Source: Pseudomonas resinovorans NBRC 106553 (GTDB lineage: Bacteria > Pseudomonadota > Gammaproteobacteria > Pseudomonadales > Pseudomonadaceae). Taken from it: a DNA stretch of 64,000 bases. The notes below the pieces were generated by a model. It had not been told where the DNA came from, searched no databases, and worked only from the letters and a program-made list of their open reading frames with translations. The stretch lies in assembly GCF_000412695.1 (NCBI RefSeq), contig NC_021499.1, forward strand, positions 3,844,001-3,908,000, in the 5' to 3' direction. Positions 1 through 9,640 of the stretch are shown here, one piece after another (within the stretch, counting starts at the first letter, position 1; every line of letters begins with the position of its first letter). Both the position numbers and the translations under genes were made by a program.

Positions 1-245
1 AGCTGATCCTGAAGCGCCCCAACGTGCTGGTGATGGACGAACCCACCAACCACCTGGACATGGAATCCATCGAGGCACTCAACCTCGCCCTGGAGAACTA
101 CCCGGGCACGCTGATCTTCGTCAGCCATGACCGCGAGTTCGTCGGCTCCCTGGCCACCCGCATCATCGAGCTTTCGGAAACCGGCGTGACCGACTTCAGC
201 GGCACCTACGACGACTACCTGCGCAGCCAGGGCGTGATCGTCTGA
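1..245 (+). CDS. ybiT: ABC-F family ATPase, C-terminal fragment (YbiT-like)
   Basis: Open reading frame entering from the left edge (codons in phase from base 3) and ending in TGA. The visible 80 or so residues are the second nucleotide-binding domain of an ABC-F protein: the Walker B stretch [15 protein letters not shown], then the H-loop [10 protein letters not shown] and the usual ABC-F tail. ABC-F proteins are soluble ATPases without membrane domains that act on ribosomes in translation. The motif wording and the short tail resemble YbiT more than Uup or EttA. That assignment is from memory of the family, and only the end of the gene is visible. Confidence 0.85.
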   Translation, partial: LILKRPNVLVMDEPTNHLDMESIEALNLALENYPGTLIFVSHDREFVGSLATRIIELSETGVTDFSGTYDDYLRSQGVIV

Positions 246-266
246 GGGCGCCGCCCGGACTGCTCT

Positions 267-363
267 TGTAGGGGCGAATTTGTTCGCCAAGGGCCGCGAA
301 GCGGCCCCTGCGGCATCGAAGGCCGAACCTTCGGTCCGGTTGGCGAATGAATTCGCCCCCACA
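267..363. repeat. REP-type inverted repeat pair
   Basis: Outer arms TGTAGGGGCGAAT and ATTCGCCCCCACA face each other across 97 bp, with a smaller GC-rich hairpin inside. A second copy of the same architecture lies at 6466-6563. This is the layout of Pseudomonas repetitive extragenic palindromes, found in noncoding DNA between convergent or co-directional genes. Confidence 0.8.
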
Positions 364-370
364 GATACGA

Positions 371-396
371 CAAAGCCCCGCAATTGCGGGGCTTTG
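371..396. terminator. bidirectional intrinsic terminator
   Basis: A perfect 13-bp inverted repeat (CAAAGCCCCGCAA and its complement) with T/A-rich ends lies between the convergent ABC-F and azoreductase genes. It can fold from either strand and so probably ends both transcripts. Confidence 0.75.
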
Positions 397-414
397 TCGT
401 TTCCGGGAGCCGGA

Positions 415-1023
415 TCAGGCGGTGGCGAACAGCTCGCCGATCTGCGCCTTGGCGGCACTGAAGGCATTGGCGCGGGGCTCTTCGCCGTAGGCCAGGCCTT
501 CGGCGCGGACGATCTCGATATCGGTCACGCCGAGGAAGTTCAGCACCAGTTTCAGGTAGTCCTCGTGGGCCTGGCCGCTGGCCTGCCCGGCGTGGATGCC
601 ACCGGCGGTGGAGACGATCACCACTTTCTTGCCGCCCGCCAGGCCTTCCGGACCGTTCTCGGTGTAGTGGAAGGTCTTGCCGGCGACCGCGATGCGATCG
701 ATCCAGGCCTTGAGCTGGGTCGGGATGGTGAAGTTGTACATCGGCGCGCCGATGACGATGGCGTCGGCGGCGAGGAACTCGTTGAGGGTGGTCTCGCCCA
801 GCTCGGCTTCGTGCTTCTGCGCGGCGTCGCGCAGCTCGGCCGGGGTACCGCCAGCCACGAGGGACAGGGCGGACAGGTGGCTCAGGGCGTCACCGGCCAG
901 GTCGCGGTAGCTGACCTGGGCGGCCGGCTCGGCGGCTTGCCAGGCGTCGACCACGGCGCGGCTCAGTTGGCGGGAGGCGGAGGCGTCGCCGAGGATGCTG
1001 GAATCGAGGTGCAGGAGTTTCAT
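415..1023 (-). CDS. azoR: FMN-dependent NADH-azoreductase
   Basis: 202 residues, the usual AzoR/AcpD length. The N-terminus [20 protein letters not shown] is the FMN-phosphate loop of this flavodoxin-like family, PMYNF (residues 94-98) is the isoalloxazine-binding motif, and STAGG (138-142) is the second flavin loop. Family members reduce azo dyes and quinones by two-electron transfer from NAD(P)H in the cytosol. It stands alone, convergent with the ABC-F gene and sharing its terminator. Family assignment is secure; the substrate in this strain is not known. Confidence 0.92.
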   Translation of the reverse strand: MKLLHLDSSILGDASASRQLSRAVVDAWQAAEPAAQVSYRDLAGDALSHLSALSLVAGGTPAELRDAAQKHEAELGETTLNEFLAADAIVIGAPMYNFTIPTQLKAWIDRIAVAGKTFHYTENGPEGLAGGKKVVIVSTAGGIHAGQASGQAHEDYLKLVLNFLGVTDIEIVRAEGLAYGEEPRANAFSAAKAQIGELFATA

Positions 1024-1202
1024 GGATGGTTACCCTCTATTGGGCGACCGGCGACGGCCGATCGGAATGGAGGTAATCCTATCCATGTCGATAAAGGCTG
1101 ATTAGACGGCGAATTTGTGATTCAGCGTCCCACCAATAGAACGCTTACTCCTTGCAGCCGGGTGGATCACGCTTCACCGATCCACCCGGCGCTCGATGGG
1201 AT

Positions 1203-1709
1203 TCAGACGCCGCCCAGGAAATCCATCTTGCCCACGTCCACGCCGTTGTGACGGAGGATGGCGTAGGCCGCCGTGAGGTGGAAATAGAAGTTCGGCAGGG
1301 CGAAGCCGAGCAGGTAGTCTCGGCCGCGGAAGCTCAGGTCGCCACTGCGCATCTTCAATACCACGGTGCGATCTTCGCTGCCGTCGAGCTGGGCGGCGTC
1401 GATGCCCTTGAGGAAGGCCTGGGTCTTGGCGATTCGCGCCTGCAGCTCCTCGAAGGTGGATTCGGTATCGGCCCAGCTCGGCACATCGACACCGGCCAGG
1501 CGCGCCGCGCAGCCCTTGGCCATATCGCTGACCACCTGTACCTGGCGAGCCAGGGGGTACATGTCCGGCGCCAGGCGCGAATCAATGAATACCTTGGGAT
1601 CGATTCCTCGCGCCTGGGCGTTGGCCTCGGCCTTCTTGAGGATGTTGGAGAGGTTGCCGAGCATGCGCGCCAGGACCGGGATGGACGCCTCGTACATGGA
1701 CAAGGACAT
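1203..1709 (-). CDS. DUF1993 family protein
   Basis: 168 residues if translation starts at the ATG at 1709 (MSLSMYEASIP), which has a GGAG ribosome-binding site 8 nt upstream. An upstream in-frame extension to 1793 has no such site and runs into the neighbouring gene. The sequence resembles the DUF1993 family, a DinB-like helical-bundle fold often linked to redox or xenobiotic functions. A family-typical SLSMYEASIPVLARML start and a central LAPDMYPLARQV segment are visible. No catalytic role can be assigned. Confidence 0.8.
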   Translation of the reverse strand: MSLSMYEASIPVLARMLGNLSNILKKAEANAQARGIDPKVFIDSRLAPDMYPLARQVQVVSDMAKGCAARLAGVDVPSWADTESTFEELQARIAKTQAFLKGIDAAQLDGSEDRTVVLKMRSGDLSFRGRDYLLGFALPNFYFHLTAAYAILRHNGVDVGKMDFLGGV

Positions 1710-1789
1710 GGTGATCGCTCCGTTTTCGGGTGGATGGACAACGCTCAGGTATAAACCCTGGCCACCTGCCCGGCAATGCGCCCGAGCAC

Positions 1790-2809
1790 TCACCCGCCAC
1801 CGGCGGAATCGGGCTGCGAGCCGCCCAGCGTACGACTGAAGAAGCGCACCGCCTCGACGCTCAACCGTTCATGGATGGCGTTCCGGTCCACGCCGTCGGC
1901 ATCCTCGCAGACGTGGGGCGCGACGGCCTCCAGTGCCTCGGGACAGGGCGCCATGAAGACGAAATGCCCCGCACCCGGCAGCAGGCGGAAGTCAGGTGGA
2001 ATGGGCAACTGCTGCGCCAGGGCGGCGGCGTTCTGCTCCAGTTGCAGGATGCGGTCAGCGTCCCCGCTGTAGATCAGCACCGGCACGCGCACCGGCTCCA
2101 GCCCCTTGCGGTCGAACATCAGCGCCAGGGGCGCCATCAGCATCACCGCGCCCACCCGGGGATCGGCGAAGGCCGAGAGATCGTCGCGGTCGGGAATCAG
2201 CGCGCCGCCGCTGCCACAGGCGTCCTGATCGTCCGGCCATTGGCGGCAGTAGGCGCGCAGCCGCTCGGGTTCGGGCTGGGCGCCGGCCAGGATCAAGGCG
2301 GACTCGCCACCCGCGGAGTAGCCGATCACGCCGACCCGCCGGCTATCCAGCCCCGCCATCAACAGGGGGTCGGACTGGACGGAGTCGATGGCGGCGGACA
2401 ATTGCAGCGGACGGCCATAGAGGTTGCTGAAGGTGCCGGCACGGCTCCGATCCTGGTAGTTGTCGCCGGTATGCAGCACCGCCACCACGATGAAGCCGGC
2501 CTTCGCCAGGGCGGTGGCCAGGTCGTGATGGGCGAACGGCGAGCCATTGTTGCCGTGGGAAATCACCACCAGCGGGAAACGCCCGGCGGCCAGGGGCGCG
2601 TCCTGCGCCGCATCCACGCGATAGACGTCGACCTCGCTGCTGCGCGGCCGACCCTGTGCGGGGTAGAAAGCCACCGCGTTCAGCGGCTGGCTCTCGACCA
2701 GGGGATCGGCCAACGCCAGCCAGTGCATGCCCACCGCCGGGGCGCTCAAGGCCGCCACCGGCGCGAGTAGCGCCATCAGGGCCAGGATGGCTGAAAGACG
2801 AACCAGCAT
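1790..2809 (-). CDS. secreted alpha/beta hydrolase (dienelactone hydrolase / PAF-acetylhydrolase-like)
   Basis: About 339 residues. Start taken at the ATG at 2809 (MLVRLSAILALMALLAPVAA) because an AAGG site sits 7 nt before it; a GTG three codons earlier is less well placed. Residues 1-23 form a signal peptide. The oxyanion strand VVISHGNNGS (about 82-91), the nucleophile elbow GYSAGG (Ser about 165) and a late GAGHFVF with the catalytic His complete an alpha/beta hydrolase triad. Likely a periplasmic esterase or lipase-like enzyme. The gene is divergent from a LysR regulator, which may control it. Confidence 0.85.
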   Translation of the reverse strand: MLVRLSAILALMALLAPVAALSAPAVGMHWLALADPLVESQPLNAVAFYPAQGRPRSSEVDVYRVDAAQDAPLAAGRFPLVVISHGNNGSPFAHHDLATALAKAGFIVVAVLHTGDNYQDRSRAGTFSNLYGRPLQLSAAIDSVQSDPLLMAGLDSRRVGVIGYSAGGESALILAGAQPEPERLRAYCRQWPDDQDACGSGGALIPDRDDLSAFADPRVGAVMLMAPLALMFDRKGLEPVRVPVLIYSGDADRILQLEQNAAALAQQLPIPPDFRLLPGAGHFVFMAPCPEALEAVAPHVCEDADGVDRNAIHERLSVEAVRFFSRTLGGSQPDSAGGG

Positions 2810-2993
2810 GGTGCTCACCTTCCGTTCGCAAAACCGCTATCGGACAAACCTGGACGGACCCACAGCATAGGCACGGCCCAGATGCCGGTCGACTGGTTGC
2901 CGGGCGCCAGGCGGATCGTCCCGCCGATGAAAACGATGGCGACCCTTCTGGCTGCGGTGCCATAGTTCGTACCTCACACAGGACAATCGAACC

Positions 2994-3902
2994 ATGCAGG
3001 ATCTCAACGACCTCTTCTACTTCGCCAAGGTGGTGGAACACGGCGGCTTCTCGGCCGCCGGGCGCATCCTCGGCGTGCCGAAATCCCGGCTGTCGCGGCG
3101 CATCGCCGAGCTGGAGACCCGCCTCGATGCTCGCCTGCTGCAACGCACCACGCGCAAGCTGGCGCTGACCGATATCGGCGAGCGCTTCCTGCGCCATTGC
3201 CAGGCCATGCTGCTGGAAGCCGAGCAGGCGGAGGAAACCGTGGCCAGCCTGACCGCCGAGCCCAGGGGTCGGCTGCGGGTGTCCTGCCCGGTGGAGCTGG
3301 CCCACGCGGTCCTGAAGGACCTGATCATCGAGTTTCTCCAGCAGTATCCCCAGGTGCAGCTGGACATGTTCCTCACCAACCGCCGGGTGGACCTGCGCGA
3401 GGAAGGCGTGGACGTGGCCCTGCGGGTTCGCGAGCAGGGCGACGAGGACCCGACCCTGATCGCCCGCGTGCTGAGCCCGGCCCAGGCCTTCCTGGTGGCC
3501 GCCCCCGGCCTGCTGGAGGGCACCAGCATCCGCACCCCGGATGATCTCCAGCATCTGCCCGCCCTCGGCGGCGTGGAAGCGGATCGGCGCATCCACCACC
3601 ACCTGCGCGATAGCGACGGCAACCGCCGCGAGGTGGTGCTGGAAGCACGCCTGGGCATCGAGGACTTCGATGTGCGCAAGCATGCGGTACTGGCGGGGCT
3701 GGGTTTCAGCATGCTGCCGCAAATGAACTGCGAGGCGGAGCTGCGCGACGGCAGCCTGGTGCGCCTGCTGCCGGAGTGGACCCTTCCAGGCGGCTACCTG
3801 CAGGCGGTCTACACCCACAGGCGTGGCATGCTGCCGGCGGTGCGGGCCTGGATCGAGCACCTGGCGGCGGCGTTTCAGCGCCACCCGCAGACCATCATCT
3901 GA
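2994..3902 (+). CDS. LysR-family transcriptional regulator
   Basis: 302 residues. N-terminal winged helix-turn-helix (about residues 3-60, [20 protein letters not shown] as the recognition region) followed by a type-2 periplasmic-binding-like effector domain. It resembles the AaeR/DsdC-like subgroup beginning [20 protein letters not shown], often paired with hydrolase, quinone or azoreductase genes. Divergent from the alpha/beta hydrolase across 184 bp, so that gene, or the azoreductase beyond, is the natural target. The target is inference from position. Confidence 0.9.
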   Translation: MQDLNDLFYFAKVVEHGGFSAAGRILGVPKSRLSRRIAELETRLDARLLQRTTRKLALTDIGERFLRHCQAMLLEAEQAEETVASLTAEPRGRLRVSCPVELAHAVLKDLIIEFLQQYPQVQLDMFLTNRRVDLREEGVDVALRVREQGDEDPTLIARVLSPAQAFLVAAPGLLEGTSIRTPDDLQHLPALGGVEADRRIHHHLRDSDGNRREVVLEARLGIEDFDVRKHAVLAGLGFSMLPQMNCEAELRDGSLVRLLPEWTLPGGYLQAVYTHRRGMLPAVRAWIEHLAAAFQRHPQTII

Positions 3903-4002
3903 AGCATCGTCAGCAAGACAACCATTAGCCACCTTCCTTTGTTGCCGCGGGTCGGAGATGATGGGCGGCATTCCCCCGCCCGTCCCCACCCCAGGTTCTG
4001 AC

Positions 4003-5184
4003 ATGAGCACGCCGCAGCTGTCCGCGTCCTCCCACACCCTGCAAATCATCTCCATCGTCTTGTTCACCTTTGTCAGCTTCCTCTGCGTCGGCCTGCCGAT
4101 CGCCGTGCTGCCCGGCTACGTCCATGACGGTATGGGCTACGGCTCGGTCATGGCGGGGATCGTGATCAGTACCCAGTACCTCTCCACCCTGCTTTCCCGG
4201 CCCATGTCCGGCGCCCTGGCCGATCGCCAGGGGCCCAAGCGCGCGGTGCTCTACGGCCTGGCCTGCTGCGGCCTGTCCGGGGTGCTGACGCTGCTTTCCA
4301 CGTCCCTGGCGCAGTCGCCCATGGCCAGCCTTGGCCTGCTGCTGGCCGGGCGCGTGCTGCTGGGCATCGGCCAGGGCCTGGTGGGCACGGGCTCGATCGC
4401 CTGGGGCGTGGGGCTGGTGGGCGCGGAGAACATGGCGCGGGTGATCTCCTACAACGGCATCGCCTCCTACGGCGCGGTGGCCATCGGTGCGCCGCTCGGC
4501 GTGGTGATGGTGGACCGCCTGGGCCTGTGGAGCATCGGCGGCCTGATCGCCCTGCTCTGCGCCGTCGCCCTGGTACTGGCCCTGCCCAAGCGCCCGGCCC
4601 CCATCGTCCATGGCGAACGACTGCCGTTCAGCAACGTGTTCATGCGCATCGCCCCCAACGGCGTGGCGCTGGCCCTGGGCTCCATCGGCTTCGGCACCCT
4701 GGCCACCTTCGTCACGCTCTATTACGCCAGCCGTGGCTGGGAAGGCGCGGCCTACTGCCTGACCGCCTTCGGCGTCGCCTTCATCGGTGCCCGGTTGCTG
4801 TTCGTGAACAGCATCAAGCGCCTGGGCGGCTACCGGGTGGCCATCATCTGCCTGGCGGTGGAAAGCCTCGGCCTGTTCCTGCTCTGGGCGGCGCCGACAC
4901 CCACGCTGGCCCTGGCCGGCGCGGCCCTCACCGGCTTCGGCCTGTCGCTGGTCTACCCCGCCCTCGGCGTCGAGGCCGTGACGCGCATCCCGGCCGCCAG
5001 CCGCAGTTCTGCCCTGGGCGCCTACGCGGTATTCTTCGACCTGGCCCTGGGCATCGCCGGACCGCTGATGGGCGCCATCGCCAGTGGCGCGGGCTTTGCC
5101 GCCATCTTCCTGGTGGCGGCCCTGATGGCGTTGGCCGGCATGCTGCTGAGCCTCTGGCTACTGCGCAGCGAGACAGCAACCTGA
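4003..5184 (+). CDS. MFS transporter (YfcJ/YhhS-like)
   Basis: 393 residues from the ATG at 4003; the frame is open further upstream but [13 protein letters not shown] is the natural N-terminus. Twelve hydrophobic segments are recognisable, with the MFS loop 2-3 motif [14 protein letters not shown] at about residues 70-83 and the TM4/5 stretch [15 protein letters not shown]. Best resembles the YfcJ/YhhS (UPF0226) group of inner-membrane exporters. It heads a run of four closely spaced genes, followed 16 nt later by the MmcQ-like gene. Substrate unknown. Confidence 0.85.
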   Translation: MSTPQLSASSHTLQIISIVLFTFVSFLCVGLPIAVLPGYVHDGMGYGSVMAGIVISTQYLSTLLSRPMSGALADRQGPKRAVLYGLACCGLSGVLTLLSTSLAQSPMASLGLLLAGRVLLGIGQGLVGTGSIAWGVGLVGAENMARVISYNGIASYGAVAIGAPLGVVMVDRLGLWSIGGLIALLCAVALVLALPKRPAPIVHGERLPFSNVFMRIAPNGVALALGSIGFGTLATFVTLYYASRGWEGAAYCLTAFGVAFIGARLLFVNSIKRLGGYRVAIICLAVESLGLFLLWAAPTPTLALAGAALTGFGLSLVYPALGVEAVTRIPAASRSSALGAYAVFFDLALGIAGPLMGAIASGAGFAAIFLVAALMALAGMLLSLWLLRSETAT

Positions 5185-5200
5185 CGGAACAGGAGTACCC

Positions 5201-5548
5201 ATGACCCCCGAGCAAGTCGCCAGCTTCTGCCTGCAATTGCCCGGCGCCCGGGAAGACCTCAAGTGGGGCAGCAACCGGGTGTTCTCGGTGGCGGGCAACA
5301 AGATGTTCGCCATCCTCGATTTCCTCGGCGACGGCCTGGCGTTCAAGGTCGACCGCGACCTCTTCCTCGGTTACGTCGACCGCCCCGGCATCCGACCCGC
5401 GCCTTACCTCGCCCGCGCCCACTGGATCGACATGCAGCTCCCCTACCCCATGGGTGACGCGGAGCTGCGCGATCTGCTCACCCGCTCCCACCAACTGGTG
5501 GTGGCGCGCCTGCCGAAGATCCGCCAGGTGGGCCTGCTACTGGACTGA
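5201..5548 (+). CDS. MmcQ/YjbR family protein
   Basis: 115 residues. The pattern FCLQLPGAREDLKWGSNRVFSVAGNKMFAI is characteristic of the MmcQ/YjbR fold (double-wing, CyaY-like), some members of which bind DNA. Ribosome-binding site AGGAG just upstream; 16 nt after the MFS gene and 22 nt before the next one, so co-transcribed. Molecular role unknown. Confidence 0.85.
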   Translation: MTPEQVASFCLQLPGAREDLKWGSNRVFSVAGNKMFAILDFLGDGLAFKVDRDLFLGYVDRPGIRPAPYLARAHWIDMQLPYPMGDAELRDLLTRSHQLVVARLPKIRQVGLLLD

Positions 5549-5570
5549 TTTCCCCCAACAAGGACGTTAC

Positions 5571-5882
5571 ATGTCGATTCGCACCTTCGCCCGCCTCGCC
5601 CTCATCCTGTTCGGCGGTTACACCCTCTACGTCATGGCCATCAGCGAGCAACCGCTGCTGGAGTTCGGCGCCCAGCTGATGAGCCGGCCCGACACCGCCC
5701 AGGTGGTGCTGGACCTCTACCTGGCCTGCGCCCTGATCGGTATCTGGATGTACCAGGACAATCGCCGCCAGGGCCGTGACCTGGCCTACTTGCTACCCTT
5801 CTACCTGCTGACCGCAGTGTTCGCCTCCATCGGGCCGCTGCTCTATCTGGCCCTACGCAAACCCAAGCGCGACGAGGCTTGA
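5571..5882 (+). CDS. small inner-membrane protein, DUF2834-like
   Basis: 103 residues from the ATG at 5571 (MSIRTFARLALILFGG), after an AAGGA site. Three hydrophobic stretches (about residues 5-24, 46-62 and 72-95) predict an integral membrane protein with a short basic C-terminal tail KPKRDEA. Resembles DUF2834 proteins in size and layout. Four nucleotides separate its stop from the next start, indicating translational coupling. Function unknown. Confidence 0.7.
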   Translation: MSIRTFARLALILFGGYTLYVMAISEQPLLEFGAQLMSRPDTAQVVLDLYLACALIGIWMYQDNRRQGRDLAYLLPFYLLTAVFASIGPLLYLALRKPKRDEA

Positions 5883-5886
5883 ACCG

Positions 5887-6444
5887 ATGAGAACCACCGC
5901 CCTCTGGAGTCACCTCTGGAACGTTCGAGCGCCCACCCAGGGCCTGGAGGACTTCCGCCTGGAGGGACGGCGCGCGGACAGCGGCATGCTCGCCTTCGAC
6001 GACGACGGCAAGCCCTACCGCCTGAGCTACAACCTGGAGTACGAGAAAGGCTGGGAGCCGCGTGCCTTTAGCGCCACGGTGCGGGACGCGCGCGGCAGTC
6101 GCAGCCTGGCCCTGCGCCGGGACGGCCTGCACTGGTTCGACGGCAACGGCCAGAAGCTCCCGGAGCTGTCCGGCAGCCTCGACCTGGACCTCTGGCCCAC
6201 CCCTTTCACCAACAGCCCGAGCATCTGGCGGCTGTTCCTCAACCCCGGCGAGCGCCGCGAAATAGAGGTGGTGTTCATCGAGGCACCGCAACTGACGGTC
6301 CGCCGCATGCGCCAGGCCTACACGCGCCTCGACCAGACCCGCTATCTCTACCAGAACCTCGATGGCAGTGGTTTCGAGGCGGTCCTGACCCTGGACGAGG
6401 ATGGCCTGGTGAACCGCTATCCATCGTTCTTCCAGCGCCTGTGA
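5887..6444 (+). CDS. putative glycolipid-binding domain protein
   Basis: 185 residues, matching the putative glycolipid-binding family (PF06475, formerly DUF1089) in length and in the pattern around LSYNLEYEKGW and the C-terminal YLYQNLDGSGFEAVLTLDEDG. No signal peptide is visible, so it is probably cytosolic. Last gene of the 4003-6444 run; the REP element follows. The family name comes from a structural similarity and activity has not been shown. Confidence 0.75.
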   Translation: MRTTALWSHLWNVRAPTQGLEDFRLEGRRADSGMLAFDDDGKPYRLSYNLEYEKGWEPRAFSATVRDARGSRSLALRRDGLHWFDGNGQKLPELSGSLDLDLWPTPFTNSPSIWRLFLNPGERREIEVVFIEAPQLTVRRMRQAYTRLDQTRYLYQNLDGSGFEAVLTLDEDGLVNRYPSFFQRL

Positions 6445-6465
6445 TCCGGGGCGTGGGGAACCATT

Positions 6466-6563
6466 TGTAGGGGCGAATTCATTCGCCGACCGGGCCGAAG
6501 GTCCGGCCTTCAGGGCCGATAGGGGGCGCTACGCGTCCCTTGGCGATTGAAATCGCCCCCACA
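6466..6563. repeat. REP-type inverted repeat pair
   Basis: Same element type as 267-363: TGTAGGGGCGAAT at the left, an A/T-variant of ATTCGCCCCCACA at the right, 98 bp in all. It lies between two convergent transcription units and probably serves as transcript-end or mRNA-stabilising structure. Confidence 0.8.
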
Positions 6564-6580
6564 AGAGAGCCCCACAGGGA

Positions 6581-9500
6581 TCACGCCGGAGTCGGCTCCA
6601 GCTTGTGAATCGGTTTCCAGCGGCGTAGCTGCTGGTACAGCGTCGGCACCACGAAGAGGGTGAAGAAGGTCCCCACCAGCAAGCCACCGACAATCACCAT
6701 GCCGATCTGCTGGCGGCTTTCGGCGCCGGCGCCGGTGGCGATCGCCAGGGGTAGCGAACCCAGCACCATGGCACCGGTGGTCATGAGGATCGGCCGCAGG
6801 CGCTTCACCGAGGCCTCCATCACCGCCTCGTGCAGGTCCACGCCCTGGCGCAGCAACTGGTTGGCGAACTCGACGATGAGGATGCCGTGCTTGGTGATCA
6901 ACCCGATGAGGGTGACCATCCCCACCTGGGAATAGATGTTCAGGGTGCCGCCGAAGAGCGTCAGCGCCAGCAGCGCGCCCGCCATGGACAGCGGCACGCT
7001 GAAGAGGATGATCAAAGGATCGATGAAGCTCTCGAACTGGGCCGCCAGCACCAGGTAGATGAACACCAGGGCCAGGGCGAAGATCAGCGCCACGCCGGCG
7101 CTGGAGTCCTTGAAGTCCCGCGAGGTGCCGGTGTAGTCGAACTGGGTGTCCGACGGGAAGACCTCGCGGGCGGCCGCCTCCAGGTAGTCCAGGGCTTCGC
7201 CCAGGGTGTAGCCGGAGCCGACGTTGGCGGTCACGGTCACCGCCCGCAGCTGGTTGAAGTGGTTGAGCTCCCGCGGCGCCACGGTTTCCTCCACCTCGAT
7301 CAGGTTGGCCAGCTGCACCATGCTGTCGTTGCGCCCGCGCACGTACACGCGGTTGAGGTCGTCCGGGTTGCTGCGGTCGACGTTGGCCAGTTGCACCAGC
7401 ACGTCGTATTGCTCGCCGTTCTGCTTGAAGCGGGTCACCTGGCGGCTGCCGAACAGGCTTTCCAGGCTACGGCCGATGGCGGCCACGTCGGTGCCCACCG
7501 CCACCGCCTGCTCGCGATTGACCGACACCTTCAGCTGCGGCGCGTTGAGCTTGAGGTCGCTGTCCAGGCTTTCCAGCCCCGGGTAATCGCGTACCCGTTC
7601 CATCAACTGGTCGACGTACTTCTGCAGCTCGCTGTACTCCAGGGAAGAGCGGATGACGAAGTTCACCGGCTGGTTGCGCGCGCTCTGCCCGAGCGGCGGC
7701 CGGTTGATGGGGAAGGCCCGCACACCGGGGATGTCGCGCAACTTGGGCAGGAGCTCGTCGCGGATCTCGAACTGGCTGCGCCCGCGCTCGTCCCAGTCCT
7801 CCAGCTTGAGGAAGGACAGGCCCTGGGCCACGGTGGGGAAACCCACCACCACCATGTAGCGGTTGGCCTCGGGGATGGACTGGTAGGCCTCTTCCAGCAT
7901 CCTCGCGTAGCGGCTGGTGTACTCGATGGTGGCGCCGTCGGGGCCGTTGATCGAGCCGACAATGGTGCCGGTGTCCTCGGTGGGCGCCAGCTCGCTGCGC
8001 AGGCCGTTGAACAGCACCACACAAGTCACCAGGATGCCCGCCAGCAGGACGATGACCAGCACCCAGGCGCGCAGCACCCGCTCCAGCAGGTGGCGATAGC
8101 TGTAGGTCAGGCCGTGGAGGAAGGACTCCACCAGGTTGTAGAGCCTGCCGTGCTGCTGCGCCCCATGGGGCTTGAGCAGGTGCCCGCACATCATCGGCGA
8201 CAGGGTCAGGGCGACGAAGCCGGACACCAGCACTGCGCCGGCCAGGGTCCAGGAGAATTCGGTGAACAGCTTGCCCGAGGTGCCCTGCATGAAGCCGATG
8301 GGGGCGTAGACGGCGGCCAGGGTCAGGGTCATGGCGATCACCGCGAAGGCGATCTCGCGGCTGCCCTTGTAGGCCGCCTGCAGCGGCGACATGCCCTCTT
8401 CGATGTGCCGGTGGATGTTCTCCAGCACCACGATGGCGTCGTCCACCACCAGGCCGATGGCCAGCACCATCGCCAGCAGCGTCAGGGTGTTGATGGAGAA
8501 ACCCAAGAGCGCCATGAGACTGAAGGCGCCGATCAGCGACACCGGGATGGTCACCAGGGGAATCAGCGTGGCGCGCAGCGAGCGCAGGAACAGGAAGATG
8601 ATCAGGATGACCAGCACCACCGCTTCCCAGATGGTGGTGTAGACGTTGTCGATGGACTCGCGGATGAACAGCGAGTTGTCGTTGGCCACGGTCATCTTCA
8701 TGCCTTCGGGCAGCAGGCCACGCAGTTCCGGCATGGCGGCCTCGAGGCCGTCGGAGATTTCCAGGGGGTTGGCGGTGGCCTGCTTCACCAGGCCCAGGGA
8801 CACCGCCGCGCGCCCATTGAAGCGCACGATGCTGCGCTCGTCCGCCGCGCCTATCTCGGCGTGGCCGACGTCGGCCAGGCGCAGCAGGTAGCCGCGCTGG
8901 TCGTTGAGGATCAGGTCGTTGAATTCCTCCGGGGTGCGCAGGTCGGTCTCCGACAGCACGCTGAACTCGCGCTGCACCGACTCGATGCGCCCGGCGGGGA
9001 TTTCCACGTTCTGCCGGCGCAGGGCGTCCTCCACGTCCTGCACGGTGAGGTCATGGGCCGCGAGTTTTTCCGGGTCCAGCCAGATGCGCATGGCGAAGCG
9101 CCGCGCGCCACGGATCTGCACCTCGGACACGCCGGGAATGGTCTGCACGCGGTCGCGGATCACCCGTTCCAGGACGTCGGTGATTTCCATCGCCGAGTGC
9201 TGTTCGCTGTAGAAGGCGATCCAGATCACCGGCTGGGCGTCGGCCTCGACCTTCTGCACTATGGGTTCGTTGATTTCGTCGGGGAGCAGCCCACGGACCC
9301 GGCCGAGGCGGTCGCGCACGTCGTTGGCGGCCTCGTCGGCGTTGGTGCCGAGGCGGAACTGGGCGGTGATCTGGGTGTTTTCCGAGCGGCTGATGGAGGC
9401 CACGAAGTCGAGGCCCTCGATGCCCGAGAGCACGTCCTCGATGGGCTGGGCCACCTGGGATTCCATGATCTCCGGGCTGGCGCCGGGATAGATGACGTTG

Positions 9501-9640
9501 ACCGTGACTATGGGTACGTCGATGTTGGGGTATTCGCGCACCGCCAGGCGCTGGTAGGCCAGCAGGCCGAGCAGCACGATGATCAGCGAGAGGACGGTGG
9601 CGAACACCGGCCTGCGGATGCACACATCGGAGAGGGTCAT
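6581..9640 (-). CDS. RND efflux permease, HAE-1 family
   Basis: 1019 residues, the normal size for an AcrB-type inner-membrane proton-drug antiporter. N-terminus MTLSDVCIRRPVFATVLSLI is TM1; the TM4 motif GLVVDDAIVVLENI (near residue 400) carries the paired aspartates of the proton relay. Two large periplasmic loops and twelve membrane segments follow the family plan. It overlaps its adaptor gene by 4 nt (ATGA), so the two are coupled. No outer-membrane channel gene is adjacent, so the pump must borrow an OprM/TolC-type channel. Exact Mex/Mux/Tri name cannot be assigned. Confidence 0.93.
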   Translation of the reverse strand: MTLSDVCIRRPVFATVLSLIIVLLGLLAYQRLAVREYPNIDVPIVTVNVIYPGASPEIMESQVAQPIEDVLSGIEGLDFVASISRSENTQITAQFRLGTNADEAANDVRDRLGRVRGLLPDEINEPIVQKVEADAQPVIWIAFYSEQHSAMEITDVLERVIRDRVQTIPGVSEVQIRGARRFAMRIWLDPEKLAAHDLTVQDVEDALRRQNVEIPAGRIESVQREFSVLSETDLRTPEEFNDLILNDQRGYLLRLADVGHAEIGAADERSIVRFNGRAAVSLGLVKQATANPLEISDGLEAAMPELRGLLPEGMKMTVANDNSLFIRESIDNVYTTIWEAVVLVILIIFLFLRSLRATLIPLVTIPVSLIGAFSLMALLGFSINTLTLLAMVLAIGLVVDDAIVVLENIHRHIEEGMSPLQAAYKGSREIAFAVIAMTLTLAAVYAPIGFMQGTSGKLFTEFSWTLAGAVLVSGFVALTLSPMMCGHLLKPHGAQQHGRLYNLVESFLHGLTYSYRHLLERVLRAWVLVIVLLAGILVTCVVLFNGLRSELAPTEDTGTIVGSINGPDGATIEYTSRYARMLEEAYQSIPEANRYMVVVGFPTVAQGLSFLKLEDWDERGRSQFEIRDELLPKLRDIPGVRAFPINRPPLGQSARNQPVNFVIRSSLEYSELQKYVDQLMERVRDYPGLESLDSDLKLNAPQLKVSVNREQAVAVGTDVAAIGRSLESLFGSRQVTRFKQNGEQYDVLVQLANVDRSNPDDLNRVYVRGRNDSMVQLANLIEVEETVAPRELNHFNQLRAVTVTANVGSGYTLGEALDYLEAAAREVFPSDTQFDYTGTSRDFKDSSAGVALIFALALVFIYLVLAAQFESFIDPLIILFSVPLSMAGALLALTLFGGTLNIYSQVGMVTLIGLITKHGILIVEFANQLLRQGVDLHEAVMEASVKRLRPILMTTGAMVLGSLPLAIATGAGAESRQQIGMVIVGGLLVGTFFTLFVVPTLYQQLRRWKPIHKLEPTPA

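Noticed and set aside
4003..4003. Longer start (3823) for the MFS transporter
   Set aside because: The 60 extra codons overlap the LysR gene and lack hydrophobic or signal character.
2343..4067. 574-codon minus-strand frame through the LysR and hydrolase genes
   Set aside because: Crosses two recognised genes and gives low-complexity protein.
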